A DNA stretch of 64,000 bases, taken from positions 9,920,001-9,984,000 of the forward strand of contig BTRK01000004.1 of the NCBI GenBank assembly GCA_036245805.1, written 5' to 3'. Positions 34,801-46,500 of this stretch are shown here, piece by piece. The translations under genes were made by a program, and so were the position numbers. Each line of letters begins with the position of its first letter. Position 1 is the stretch's first letter. The notes beneath the pieces are model-generated. The model saw only the letters and a list, made by a program, of their open reading frames with translations. It did no database searches and was not told the DNA's origin. This DNA comes from Pristionchus mayeri. Its lineage: Eukaryota > Nematoda > Chromadorea > Rhabditida > Neodiplogasteridae.

Positions 34801-37800
34801 AAATGTCGGATCTTCGCATACTTTTGTTCTTGGCACTGATTTTTAGCATCGCCTCAGTGAACAAATTGTCGTATTTTGAGGGGTAATACGCACGATGATG
34901 GCGTTTGCGTACTGGTCCTTCACATTCTGCAGCATGCTTCCATCGGCGCCAATCCACGGAGACGCCTCCTTGCCGCCGTCCTAAACTTCATGGTCATTTG
35001 ATGCATTCAGGATCTGGCAGTGCTGCAAAACAGAATTACCGAGAATCATGATCTGTTTAACTATTACACAGTGAAAGTACAACCCTATTGCTGGTCGAAA
35101 ATCAAAATTTCGAAGGCTTCAACTCACAGGGAAATAAGTCTACGATATTAGACTTATGTGTAGACTTTACAACTCCTCTGGTGTGACTTCATATTCAAAG
35201 TCTAATTCACTGATTTCAAAGTCTAATAATTAGACTTTGAAATCTTCACAGAGTAACCTCGGAAAACTACAGTAACCAGTTCAAACAGAGCGCATGGTGG
35301 AGCAGATTTTTCATAGACTTGTGATAGTTGTTGTAGTAATGAACCAGATTGCGTACAAAGTGTTTATCACATCAGATAATGGACCGAGAACAACGATTGG
35401 CGATTTATAATACCATTATTCATAAATAATCAAATTGTTAACTGGAGCGAACTAGACAACCAAAGTCCGATTCTTGTTGAATAGGTCTTCTCGTAACTTG
35501 AGCGATTCATTTGCGCAGATTACAAACGCAGAGTAGTAACTTGATATTAGAATAACAACAACGAATCTGAAAAATGAATTGACTGAGTAAACAAAAGCAA
35601 ACCTTTTGGCGAGTATAGTTCAGTATTTAATTATCAATAGTTGAAAGAAAACGATGAATCGTCCCGAGCGACCTGGAATCTTCGCACAAGCACAGCTGAA
35701 TAACCGAAAAGTACTTATCTGATATTGTTCCTGCTCCTCCTCCTTGATTGTGTGCATAGATTGTATAGAGTGGTAACATATGAATTAAAGTAACCTGATG
35801 TTAGAATACATGATAATGCAAAAACAAAGAAGCAACAAAACAGTAAATAACTCAGAAGAAACAACGTAGAGTATCGATCAAATGAATTTCGAATATGGGC
35901 AGCGTACTGTAGACGCGCAAGTGAATCGAAAACTGATTGGATCTCGACTTGGAAAGTCTAATATCGTAACTTCGAAAGTCTAACATTTAGACTTTCTAAG
36001 CCTAACGAGATTAGACTTTTAAAGTCGTAGACTTATTTCCCTGTGAGAAATATCACTAAAGAACTCACCTCCTGCAACCAGTTTCACCGTTTCGGTCCGT
36101 TCTCACACTATGGAAAGGCTTCGCGCTGACGTGTTATCACTCATGGAAGGCCGCACTTTCTCGCTCTTTCTCGTTGGAACTTTGGAGAGCCGGAGCACAG
36201 GCACTACCCTGGGAGACTATCCGATCAAACTTGGTCGGCGCGGAGGGGACGCCGCGACATCGGATTCATACAAAAAGATGCAAAACAACGCGATAATATG
36301 GTTTTGAGCTGTTGTTGCTGATGCCGCGAGGCCCCCCAGCCGATTGGAGGCAACCTGTAGCCAGGGGAGGATGAAGACGAATTCAGAGGCGAGCATGCCC
36401 TCGCCCTGTGCAGCCATCATGAACTCCTTCGACTGCTCGCGAGTGTTCGAGAAGAGGAAGATGATCACTGAAAGTATTCACGTTTTTGTGCACGTCTCCT
36501 CCATTCTACTCTCAGCTGGTCTCTGAATAAGGCAGTTTCTACGGGGAGATGCTTTGACCGCGCGATCCCCACTAGGAAGCTAAGGGCTAAACTAACATAG
36601 GCGAACCTCTGGCCGTGTTGCGCACCTCCTGGATGAGGCCGGATGCGCGCATCGCCGTGCCGTCCGCGTACTCGTCGAACATCACCTCGAATGAGCGATT
36701 CAATTGTTTTCCAAATGGTTAGATTCCAGTATTTCCTTGACTCCGTTCGTTTGTTTGTTTTGATAATATCTCGGACAGTTTCTTACCTTCTTGATAACCT
36801 GCACTCCTCTCGAGTGGAATACCTCCTCGAAGGCCACTGTTCGATCGTACGCGACGGCGCCCACATTCGTAACGATGGCCACCTGATTATGATGTCTCAT
36901 GAATCGAAATTCTTCGCATCTAACTCGTTATCAACACCGAAAAAAAGTATTCGATGATACGAATCGACATTTCCCCGTGTGCCCACAGTTGTTAAACGAT
37001 ATCTTTGGAGTAATTTCCAGATTTAGCTCTGACGTACTATGTACAATGAAGCCCTAATTGCCGATGGTTTCACTCGATTAGCGCAAATCGCAGTATTAAC
37101 GAGCACTCAGGGAAATTAGAGGATTATGGGCAGCTCCCCTGATCCCTAATCCGCCCACCTTATTCCATCTGTAGTGTCGTAGGAGCGCGCATGTGGCTTC
37201 CGCGATGGAGTTGGTGGATCTGAATTGTATAGTAACTGAGGAGACACTGAGGAAGAAGTTCCGGGGATTACGGCCAGCAACACAAAGCAAGATGTGCTCC
37301 TGAAGGAGAACACGAGAATAAATACAATTTTCCGACTAAATGATTAGCTTAGTACCACATGTAATTTTCTGAGGTTTGTTCATAAACTCGAACGAATCAC
37401 GCGCGGTCTCATCACACACCTTGTCGAGATTCTCGCGAGAGTCTTGTACGCCCGCTTGTCCGCGAGCGCATTCGATGCTGCCATGTACCCGACGATCGGC
37501 AGATTCCAGAACGCTGCCATTCGCGCCACCGCGTCGATTTCTGCAGTGCTTTTCTTCCATTTATCAATGTTGTTATCACCAAAGTAGGCGCCCGTTGTGT
37601 TCATTATTTTGGTTACTGTTAGCGCTCGAGAAGCGAAAATGCAGTATCTTCATTCTCCACATTTTATCGTCCGGTCGAGTTCATAGAATAAAGATATCAT
37701 GGCATTGCTTCTCGAACTCTGTTGTTACGGTGACATACTCACCCGCATTGCAGTAGGGCCCGATGAATGCCTTGACCTTCTGGAGATGGTACATGTCGGC

Positions 37801-38725
37801 AGCCACGGCGACACCCTCGTACGAGTCGCCACAACCATTCTGCGAGACGATTCTGAATGCGTCAATCGTTTGGCGCATTCTAGCTTGAAGTGGAAAGCAT
37901 AGCTTGCCTCGAGCAGAGCATTTTTTTTAAAATTAAAATTCCTTTGATTAGTTTTTTAGTCTTTTTAAATTTGAAGTTTTTAAGCGTTCGAATTTAATTT
38001 TGAGTAAATTTGAAGCAGAATAAGCTAAACTGACTCGAAGTCCAGATCGTCGCCAAGAATTCCCTCCTTGTGCAGCGACTTGCGCGAGATCTCCAGTAGA
38101 CGCTTAAATTTAGTTATTTATTAGTTTAATGAATTAATTATTAATTAATAAATTAATTCATTGTTAATCTTTCCTCACATCATCGTTCCTCAGCGCGCTG
38201 ACTGCGCCGATGTGGCCGACTTTGATGAGGATCTTCCCGTTGTGGGTGATGTCATCGAGCGAGGATTTGGAGGGCGCGACGGAAGAGAGAAACTCTTCCT
38301 GCTCCGGAGTAGGACTCTTAATTAGGGTTCAAGTTGTGGTTACAGTCTCCAAATTTCGCACTCGCTCTCTTCAGCTTGTAAAGTCAGGGGATACTGATAT
38401 CATTTCTCAAACTCTAGTCTGAATGCAGTTTGTCATGCACACCCAAGTCGAATACAAAAGTACTTGTGACGGAATAGTACTCTGAATTAGAGTTCCCATT
38501 TTGTTTTTCTCCTAGCTTTGCACCCGCTCTCGATCGGTTTGAAAAGTATCACGAACCTGAGATCATTCTAGCCTGGACCTCTAGTCTGAATGCAGATTCT
38601 CAAGCGCAAGCAACATGCATAATTACTTAGTTTCCATTTGCATTCACAGTGTTAAGTGTAAGCAAACGGTTTACCAGCGAATGAACCGCAGTAAGGAGAA
38701 GGAGAACTCCAAGATACGGTAGCAT
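28851..38725 (-). CDS. receptor-type guanylyl cyclase
   Basis: About 35 exons on the minus strand. Exon 1 (38725-38675) is a signal peptide, [17 protein letters not shown]. Ectodomain exons (about 38300-33290) form the receptor-family ligand-binding region, e.g. [18 protein letters not shown] and [17 protein letters not shown] single TM follows ([20 protein letters not shown], near 33120). The kinase-homology domain (32813-30915) has VKLTDYG, DAPEMLK and [18 protein letters not shown] coiled-coil dimerisation segment follows ([20 protein letters not shown]). The cyclase domain has [13 protein letters not shown] and [15 protein letters not shown] (metal Asp and guanine Glu), RYCLFGDT (guanine Cys) and VNMASRMES. 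It ends [12 protein letters not shown] and stop at 28853-28851. Catalytic residues are all present, so it should make cGMP from GTP at the membrane, as in nematode sensory neurons. One donor in the cyclase domain is GC (30200). A TIR element and a hairpin lie in introns. No break was found. Confidence 0.93.
33796..33899. repeat. near-perfect 104-bp hairpin in a cyclase intron
   Basis: GATGCCAAAACGGCGCGCGC TCTCCTCGTTT... pairs with its complement ending ...CGCGCCGTTTTGGCATC. Arms are about 45 bp around a short loop CTATGTCTAACCGG. It sits in the intron between two ectodomain exons. It could be a very small MITE or a pre-miRNA-like hairpin. Confidence 0.75.
35123..36047. mobile_element. TIR element in a guanylyl cyclase intron
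   Basis: The ends CTCACAGGGAAATAAGTCTA and its exact complement face each other 925 bp apart. Inside the left end, AGTCTAAT/AGACTTTGAAATC motifs recur several times. It lies in the large intron (about 36353-34984) between LPWLQ and [11 protein letters not shown]. No ORF or clear target duplication is seen. Confidence 0.75.
38300..38620. repeat. diverged tandem duplication in cyclase intron 1
   Basis: Two units of about 145 bp share a start like ACTCTnAATTAGnGTTC and an end CTCTAGTCTGAATGCAG (38312-38425 and 38479-38597). They separate the signal-peptide exon from exon 2. Confidence 0.6.
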
Positions 38726-40529
38726 CTCCCTCGGAGAGGTTTAGAGGAATGGGTATGATTTGGGGAGGGGCGATGAGATACGCGTATCCTAGCCTACGCG
38801 TATCCACCACTCTCTCTCTGATTGACTGCTAAGCCCAGTGAAACCTGTTGCCGGATTTAGACTTTTGATTTTGATAATGAGTCGACTCTCAATGAATTAA
38901 AATTTACAATTCCGGATATTTATAAATTTGCACATTTTTTGAACGCTAATAAAATTTGATAAATACATTGCAACGAGCATCTTCGACAAGAAATAGGTAA
39001 CGAACGCATTGAGCCTGTCATGCATTGAAATTCACAATTAAGACCACTGTGGTGGATACTACGATAACGGAGCATGTCGAAATAATATTTATGATGATGT
39101 ACGTTTATTGACGAGGTGTAATCACGGCTCATTTTCCTGTGCAAAAATGTGCGAAGTTGGTTAAAAATATTCATCATATTGAGGCATAGGTGTTGGACGA
39201 TAGAAGAGGAGTGCGCACATTGACCTACAAAATATCGATTTCGTATACGTTACTATTTTGATATCGATTGTATCAGGTTGATGCATAAATTTTGTCGTAT
39301 TTTTGGGTTTTAGATTAAGGTTTACCTTACTATTTGTATATAATCGATTTCCATATGGATTCCCATATTCGATGAGTGGTGACATCCTCTTCCTAACGTA
39401 CTTTAGTATAGGTCCAAATAATCAGTATTACGGACACAATGTGAAGTCAAACTGACTTCATTGGAAATTGCAACTTGTTGTTTAGCGAACAAGAACGCTA
39501 GCGAGAGTAAAGCTATGCCAAAACCAAAGGTATGTGAGTAAAGCCATATCAAATGGGTGTAAAATAAAATATTAGGACCGAATATCCTTTTGAATTCCTG
39601 CTAGAAACTGGGACCAATTTCAAATTCATGTCTGCTGAAAAAGGTCATAACCAGTTCCGATCACCGCGATTTTGCATCGAACAAAGTATTGATCTAAGTT
39701 ACAATAAATTTTGAAGATCTTTTCCTGTACATTCCATATTTAAATTTTGGTGAGCATTCAATTCCCCCAAGACGAAATGGATGTTGTTCAATTTGATGTC
39801 TAGAAATTGAGATCCAAAACTAGACTTTCGATGACACCCGGGTTCTCTGCTTGATAGAAGGGCTGATTTTACGTTATTAACCAGACATACTCCCCGTGTC
39901 CTATCACTCAGTGAATAGGCAAAATTGGAGGCTAGCTGCATTTCCAGATGATTTGATGTTATCCTGAACACCGAAAGTGAAAAATTTAGATGAGTTAAAC
40001 AATAATTACCATTTTGAAAAATTTCATCTAAGAGCTGGAATAAACAGAGACTTAAAAATTTCCGATAATTGTATAACCCTATAGTTAGGGTTTTAAGTGC
40101 CCCTATACATGAGTCTATGAGTCCAATCCTTAAATAATGAAATCCGATCAACTCTGTTGCGTTCCGTCTGCTACCATTTTATTAATTCGATCGTAATTCT
40201 CGGCTCAAAGAATCAGTAGCCTGATAATACATAATATCTGAAAGGGCATCAAGCGGGCATCACAATGATGTATAAAAGACTATGTAAGGAAACGTGTCCC
40301 TTGAAAACGAGATGATTGAAAATTTTTGAAATTTTTTTGACATTTTTCAATTTCATCAAAGACAATTTTCCCGTTCAAGAGGAGAGCAAGAGGCGATCCA
40401 AACATATACTATAACTGTGCTATCTCACCCACATTTAAGTTTATAAGGATAGGCCGATATCATTTGTTGGAAGCATTTTATGGTAGATCAAATTATATGC
40501 CGGAAATGCGACAAAACTTATGCATCAAC
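38726..40529. other. intergenic between cyclase and GPCR; one weak ORF
   Basis: It holds the cyclase promoter side and the GPCR 3' flank. A 150-codon minus-strand ORF (40151-39699) starts MIGFHYLRIGLIDSCIGALK. It has no recognisable domain, no supporting splice structure and A/T-rich codons. I treat it as possible chance or a decayed gene. Confidence 0.3.
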
Positions 40530-43500
40530 CTAATATCTTGAGCAAATGCTAAAAGTTGGGAGTCTACTTCTGAAAAAAAATGAAATTTAAACGCTTACCC
40601 TGCAATTATTTGTTGCAGAAGAATATTCCGCCGTGATGTAATCGGTAGCCTTTCTTCTCATCTTTGGCTTCTTCCTGAACAAGGTTTCCACCGATCGTCG
40701 AATAACAGGGATGCGCAGGGTGTAGATGAATGGATTTGCAGCAAGTTTTAGAATTACCTGGAATAAATTAGATTTCAGAATGCGGGTAATCGTCTCTTCA
40801 TTACATACACTCTCTCACTTTACAAGTCGAGCAGCGGCGAAATAGTGTGAGAACTGGAGAGACGGTGGGTCCACCCCCCTCTCCCCTCGCCTATCGTAAA
40901 ACGTCCTCACTCTCCCCTCGTAAATCCCGAAACGAGACGGTGACAATTGTTACCCGAATTTCGCACATTGTCACTACATCGACCGTTATTGAATCAACTC
41001 ACCAATGCATTGACCGTTGAACTGAAGACTATGCCTGCGTACAGACCGACATCACGCATGTAAGTGAACGAACAGCCTTGTCTGCAGCAGTTACAATATG
41101 ACAACGTAAAGAGTAATGTTGCAACCACATTACTATTATTGCTACGAGTAAACGTAATTACAAACATGCAAAACAAATCCGATTTCTCACTTGCAAACCA
41201 GGACGAAGTAGATCACACAGGTTCCCCACGAAAGCGTGAACGTAGATACGACGAGCAGCGTAGTCCACACTAACTTCAGCCGAGAGTTTGCATGATTCTT
41301 GCGAGGTGCACTCTCCATGCTTCTGAATAGTATGCATTTGGTTGGAATTGGAAAATCGGTGCTGTTACCCGTAGAGCTTAGCCGTCTTGCAGAATTGCGC
41401 CTTTGCTTTGATGAGGTGACGCAGGATTACTCCTAGATTTCGAGTAAAAGTATTTAAAATATGCAAATCGCACCGTAAATGAATAGTGTAGCAAGCAGCG
41501 GCAGCACAAACACGACGAAGATCGTTACTCGAAATGGCGCGAAACGATTGTAGAAAATGAAGACGCATCTACAATAATTTGCATACAATCTCGCGTCTGC
41601 TTGCAGTTCTGGTCAAAATGCCGGGCAATTCTTAGATTATAGGCCACCTCCTCTCATTTCCCATCCATCCAAAGACGGGGTTTGTGACCGAAAATCAGGA
41701 AGGAATAGTGAGAGCGTTAGGGGAAGGATAGGAGGGCGACCATTATTCCGAGAAATGCCAAATTTTGTTTCGCTAACGTACTCAGGATGTCTGAATCCTT
41801 GTCCGGGAGTGGCGAGAAACCAGGAGCCAGTGAAGAGGATGGGCACAGTCCAGAGGAGAAACACGAGCACTCGCAACCGTCGAGAGGATATGATCAACTG
41901 AAAATATTCTCTAGAAAAGATTCTTTTTGCAACTGCATTCCCAGTCTAGTTCGTTCTGTACTGCCTGGCCAGATTGCGAAATAAGAAAAAATATGATAAG
42001 GGGTGTAAATACGTGAACCCCAGCATTCGGCGGGAGTGAGCCAACTCATATCGGATATTACTATTATGTAATCGTGTCGGAATTCGACTTAGAGCACTAA
42101 TGTGCTAACCGTAATGTGTTATAGTTCCTTGTACAGTGGGAAATTCGGGTAATCGTAACGTAACACACTCTCTAGAGCGGTCGAGTGGTGGGCAATAACG
42201 AGACGATTACCTAAATTTCGCACTCTAGTACCTTGTAGCTCAGCGGCCACATCGTGCCTATTAGCTGGTTGATAGCCAGCGCGAAGAGGTGCAAATCGGA
42301 TGTGAGCATTCCAGAGATGCGAAAGATCTGAAACAAGGAAGTTGTATTTCATCCAATCGCTCTTCTTGCAAATATTCTTTCGATTTCTTTTGTGTTGTCG
42401 GGTATTTGGTGGCGTTTGAATCAATGACATGCTGAAAGTGTAGGCTTGGCACTGGTAGACGCTAGTATTATACGATAAGCTATTGAACATTTGTGAGCCT
42501 TATTACAACGTTTTCAGTCCAGTACACGCCCCGCCTAAGAAACCCCCCTAAAGAAATCCTCCCCATTCCTGACGTTAGTAAATATGCAATATGAAATATT
42601 GAACCTCCAGTACTGCGTCGAAGCACACCGTCTGCTTCTTGAAGCCCATCATCACGGGCAAGAACGAGTTGGCGATCAGACCTGCACAGACTGAGATTGA
42701 AACTTCAAGAAAGTCAACCAACTGTTGGTAACTTGCACATAGTTCATCCCGAATCCCCTCCCCCCTTCCCACAATTCCGCCAATCTAGGCGAACGCATGG
42801 TAAAGTCAGTAAAGTAAATGATCAATTATCAATTCAGGGAATCTTTGAAGAGACGATAACGAGCAGACACAAACGCTGCTAATTTTATGAGGTAAAAGTC
42901 ACCAATCATCATGAGCAGCGCTGCCCAGGCGTCTGCGGCCGCCAGGCTCACGCATAATCTGCAGTGATATCATAATAGTCAGAAAATCAGGAAAAAATAA
43001 CATTGATTTTTACTATTTTTACGGCTAGAATGGACTCAAAAGTTGAAATCAACAAACCGCAGATAAGGCGAGACTGGAGAGGGCAGCTTCCGCGCGGAAA
43101 TGACTATTATCCCGTTTCCGACGATTGCAAACTGCAAGGATGCCTTACCTCAATTTTCAATTCCCTTAGAAATGCAACTTCATATCGTTCATTTTGGACA
43201 TATTTCGCAGGAATTTTTGATCACTGTTATACACCATTCGAGAGCCCACTACAGTGCGAGAAAAAAGCGCTATTTGTTCGCGATATTATTAAGGTACCAG
43301 CCGATTGCGCGCGCCGGGTCGTTTTCTTAGTTGGCTAGCTTTCAAGTGTCCCCATAGGTTTCTCAACTCATCGATTTATTCTTTCGCAATTTATTCAAAG
43401 AACTTCTTCGAATACAATGTTTGCCTGTCGATTAGAATCAGCTTGAACAATTAAACCTTCCTTTGAATGAACTCGGGAAAGAGCAACGTATAATTGACCG

Positions 43501-46500
43501 TGAGAGAATACTTCCGAAGGGATCCAGAGGCCAATGTTAGAGAAGGACTGACCCTGGGACTTGTTAATGGAGAGGGCATACGAATGGCGAACGGGGAATT
43601 GAGTACGTCTAACTTTGAAGGAAAGGTTCTTATCATGATAACAATCGATACGGGGAATGACAGCGAATTCTCCCTTTCGGTCGCCACATGCGAATCAACA
43701 ACCGAGGGAGCGGGGTCCTAGATGCTCTACGAAAAGTCGGGTACCATTGCACAGGCCGGCAGAAACATCTAGATTCCTCTGCAGCATGACAATAGAGCCC
43801 TTCTTCAGCTTGAGAGTGTGGGGAGGGAGAGTAGAGGGAGACATCTTAATGAGGAACTCAGTGGGGTATGTGGTGTGATCGGATGGTTCATCAGATACGA
43901 CCTCATCTCGCGAGAGATAGATCCTCTCTTCCCCAAGCATCCGCCCATGTACATCGTCATTCAGACGGGTCACATCCACATTCTTAGGGGTCAGAATGAC
44001 CTTCTCGCAAGGGTCAGTGGAAGGGTCGACTACTTCCCCGAACACTTTTTCGACGATGTTTCCATCGCACATGTTCGAGAGGGGAAGAGTCACCTTTGAC
44101 TCAGCATCATTCGCAGATCCGTCGCCCACCTTGAGGAGGAATTCAATCCATTCGGTATCTCCCGAAGTGACTCTCATGTTTGAGATGAGAGTGAGGGATC
44201 GGAACTGACTCCAGAGAGGAGATCTCTTGATGAACGCATCGACTTGATCGGCTCTCGTTCCCTTCTCCACCACCGGGAGAATCTGGCGGAAGTCTCCACC
44301 GAGAATGATTAGTTTCCCTCCAAATGGTCGATCGATCTGGGTGATGTCCCTGAGAACAGCATCGGCTGTGTTCAGCGCCGCCTGGAAGAATGGGGATTGT
44401 ATACTTTAAGTGATGAGTAAATAGAGGGAATCTTATCTTTGGGATCATCGACGATTCGTCCCAGATGATGACGTCATTTTCGGCAAGTTCCTTGGCGTCC
44501 TGTTCTTGTCTTCTATGGTTGGAGGACTCGCACCGATTGCTGATATTGAGCTTGAAGAGAGAAGCGGATGTTCGACCGCCTGGGAGAAGATTGGCTGCGA
44601 TTCCTGTCCAGGCAGTGCAGACAACCTAGACATGAAGATTATATTGAACTGAAAATGTAGATGCAAAAATCTCACCTTAAGTCCATTTCCGACGAAGATG
44701 TTGTAGAGTGTGGTGTAGAGGTACGTCTTCCCGCTTCCACCAGGTCCGTCAAGGTGAAAGAGACGGGGGAGAGAGGCATCCTCCAACACTCCCAGAATCG
44801 CGTCAGCAGCGGCTTGTTGCTGAGGGTTCAGAGTCGCGTAGAGTCTCGCGCCTTCCGCAGCACAATAAGCGGGATTGGCAAGGTTGAGGTTTCTGAGTGG
44901 AGGGCGGACGGCTGGCTCAGGAACGAATCTGGAGAAATCGTTTCCTGCCCTGAAAGAGAGAATTTTATATTTGTTCATGCAAAGTTATCAATATGCAGAA
45001 TCACCTTCGGAATCGATCAGCAATATCGAAGTAGGCGAGTGCCTCAGCCTCCTCCTCTCCTGCTCCCATATGACGGTAATCCTCACTGAGATCCCTTTTC
45101 ATTGCTTCCCAGAGTGCCTGTGGGTCGTGGACCTCATTGAAAAGAAGAATGGCAGTGAAGGCGGATCGGAGAGCAGCGGGGACTGAGTGGCCAGCCCATT
45201 CCTTTAGACACTGGAGATACTCACTGTCGTCCTTAAGAAGGCCGTGAGCCTTTGCTGCTTCTCCGAAAGTGGGGTAGGTCACTGGCACTCCGTTGGAATC
45301 CGAGACAGTACGGAGATCATCGAATGAAATCGGTCCCTTGATGTTGAGGAGGAGGATACGGAGGTTGAATCTCTCGTTATCGTGGGGAGGGACCGTATAC
45401 ATGCGTCCTATCTGTCTAGTTCCGCTCTTTCGCTCACTCCATTGGCCGTTCTGCTTAGTGAAAGTGAAGCGAGTGGGGAGGTCGAAGTAGAAGAATTGGC
45501 GAGAATCGACGAAGGAGGGAGGGATGGTGCCACTATCGATAGTCTCCGCAGACTCCCTGTTCAACTTAAACCATGCTGTGAGAGTAGTATCTTTGGCAGC
45601 CCTAGCTCGAAGCTGCTCAGGAGGCTCGTTGGGGTCGAAGGTGACCTCTTGGAAGTTCGGTTCGTGAACGGCCAAGCGGTACACAGTGTCCGATTTCCTT
45701 TCGTTCTTGAAGCCGAAGATGTGATGGATTGCCTCTGGGGCGCACACATATCGGGCATCGAGATGGGCACGGATTTCATCAACGATGACTCCGTCCCCGT
45801 CCCTCTGTCCGGTACGGAAGAGGCTGAGAGAGGCGCGATCGGGCCCTTTGTAGACGTACTTGAATAGATACTTCACTGCCTCGATAAATGCGCAGATTTC
45901 GACATTGGCGTGCGCATTGTATGTCAGCAGGAAGTACACATTGTAGGGCACGATGTGACGGTTGTCGAGGTTATGGCCTCCGTACTCGACTACACTCCCG
46001 TCATCCCTCCTACGGTACTGAGGGTATCCGTCGACATCGAGATTTGTACTGTCCCGGAACTCTTTGGGGAAGCGTTTGGAGCATTGCCCATCTCTCATGC
46101 ATGGTGACTCTGGATTGAGTGCACCGCAAGGTCGGTGGAGCATGTTCGTGGTGACGATGTGATACAGCTCCGGGTCCGTCTCGGGATCAGGGATCTCCGC
46201 TTGGACTAACCTGTCGACGTCCTCGGGAGTGCGCGGCTTTGTGTCCTCACTCATGATGAGGAGGATGTGAACGTGAGGGAGACCTCTCTTCTGCCACTCG
46301 AACACTGCGATATAGGCAATGACGCGGCCGAGCTTGTGGTGATGGAGCAGATCGTCGAATACCCTGTCGACCTGATACACGCAAATTAGGATAGTCAATT
46401 GAGAAGAGAGAGTTAATATTTAACTCACCTTTCGTTTGAAGACCCTTGAGATGAGATCAGGTCGATCAGAGGCAGTCTGACCGGGCTCGAGATTCTCGGT

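Noticed and set aside
39699..40151. 150-codon minus-strand ORF as a gene
   Set aside because: No recognised domain or splice signals, and composition like the surrounding AT-rich spacer. It is kept only as a note in the spacer entry.
43818..46118. Several long plus-strand ORFs (e.g. 45382-45867, 44661-45089)
   Set aside because: They are antisense shadows of the Helitron Rep-helicase exons.
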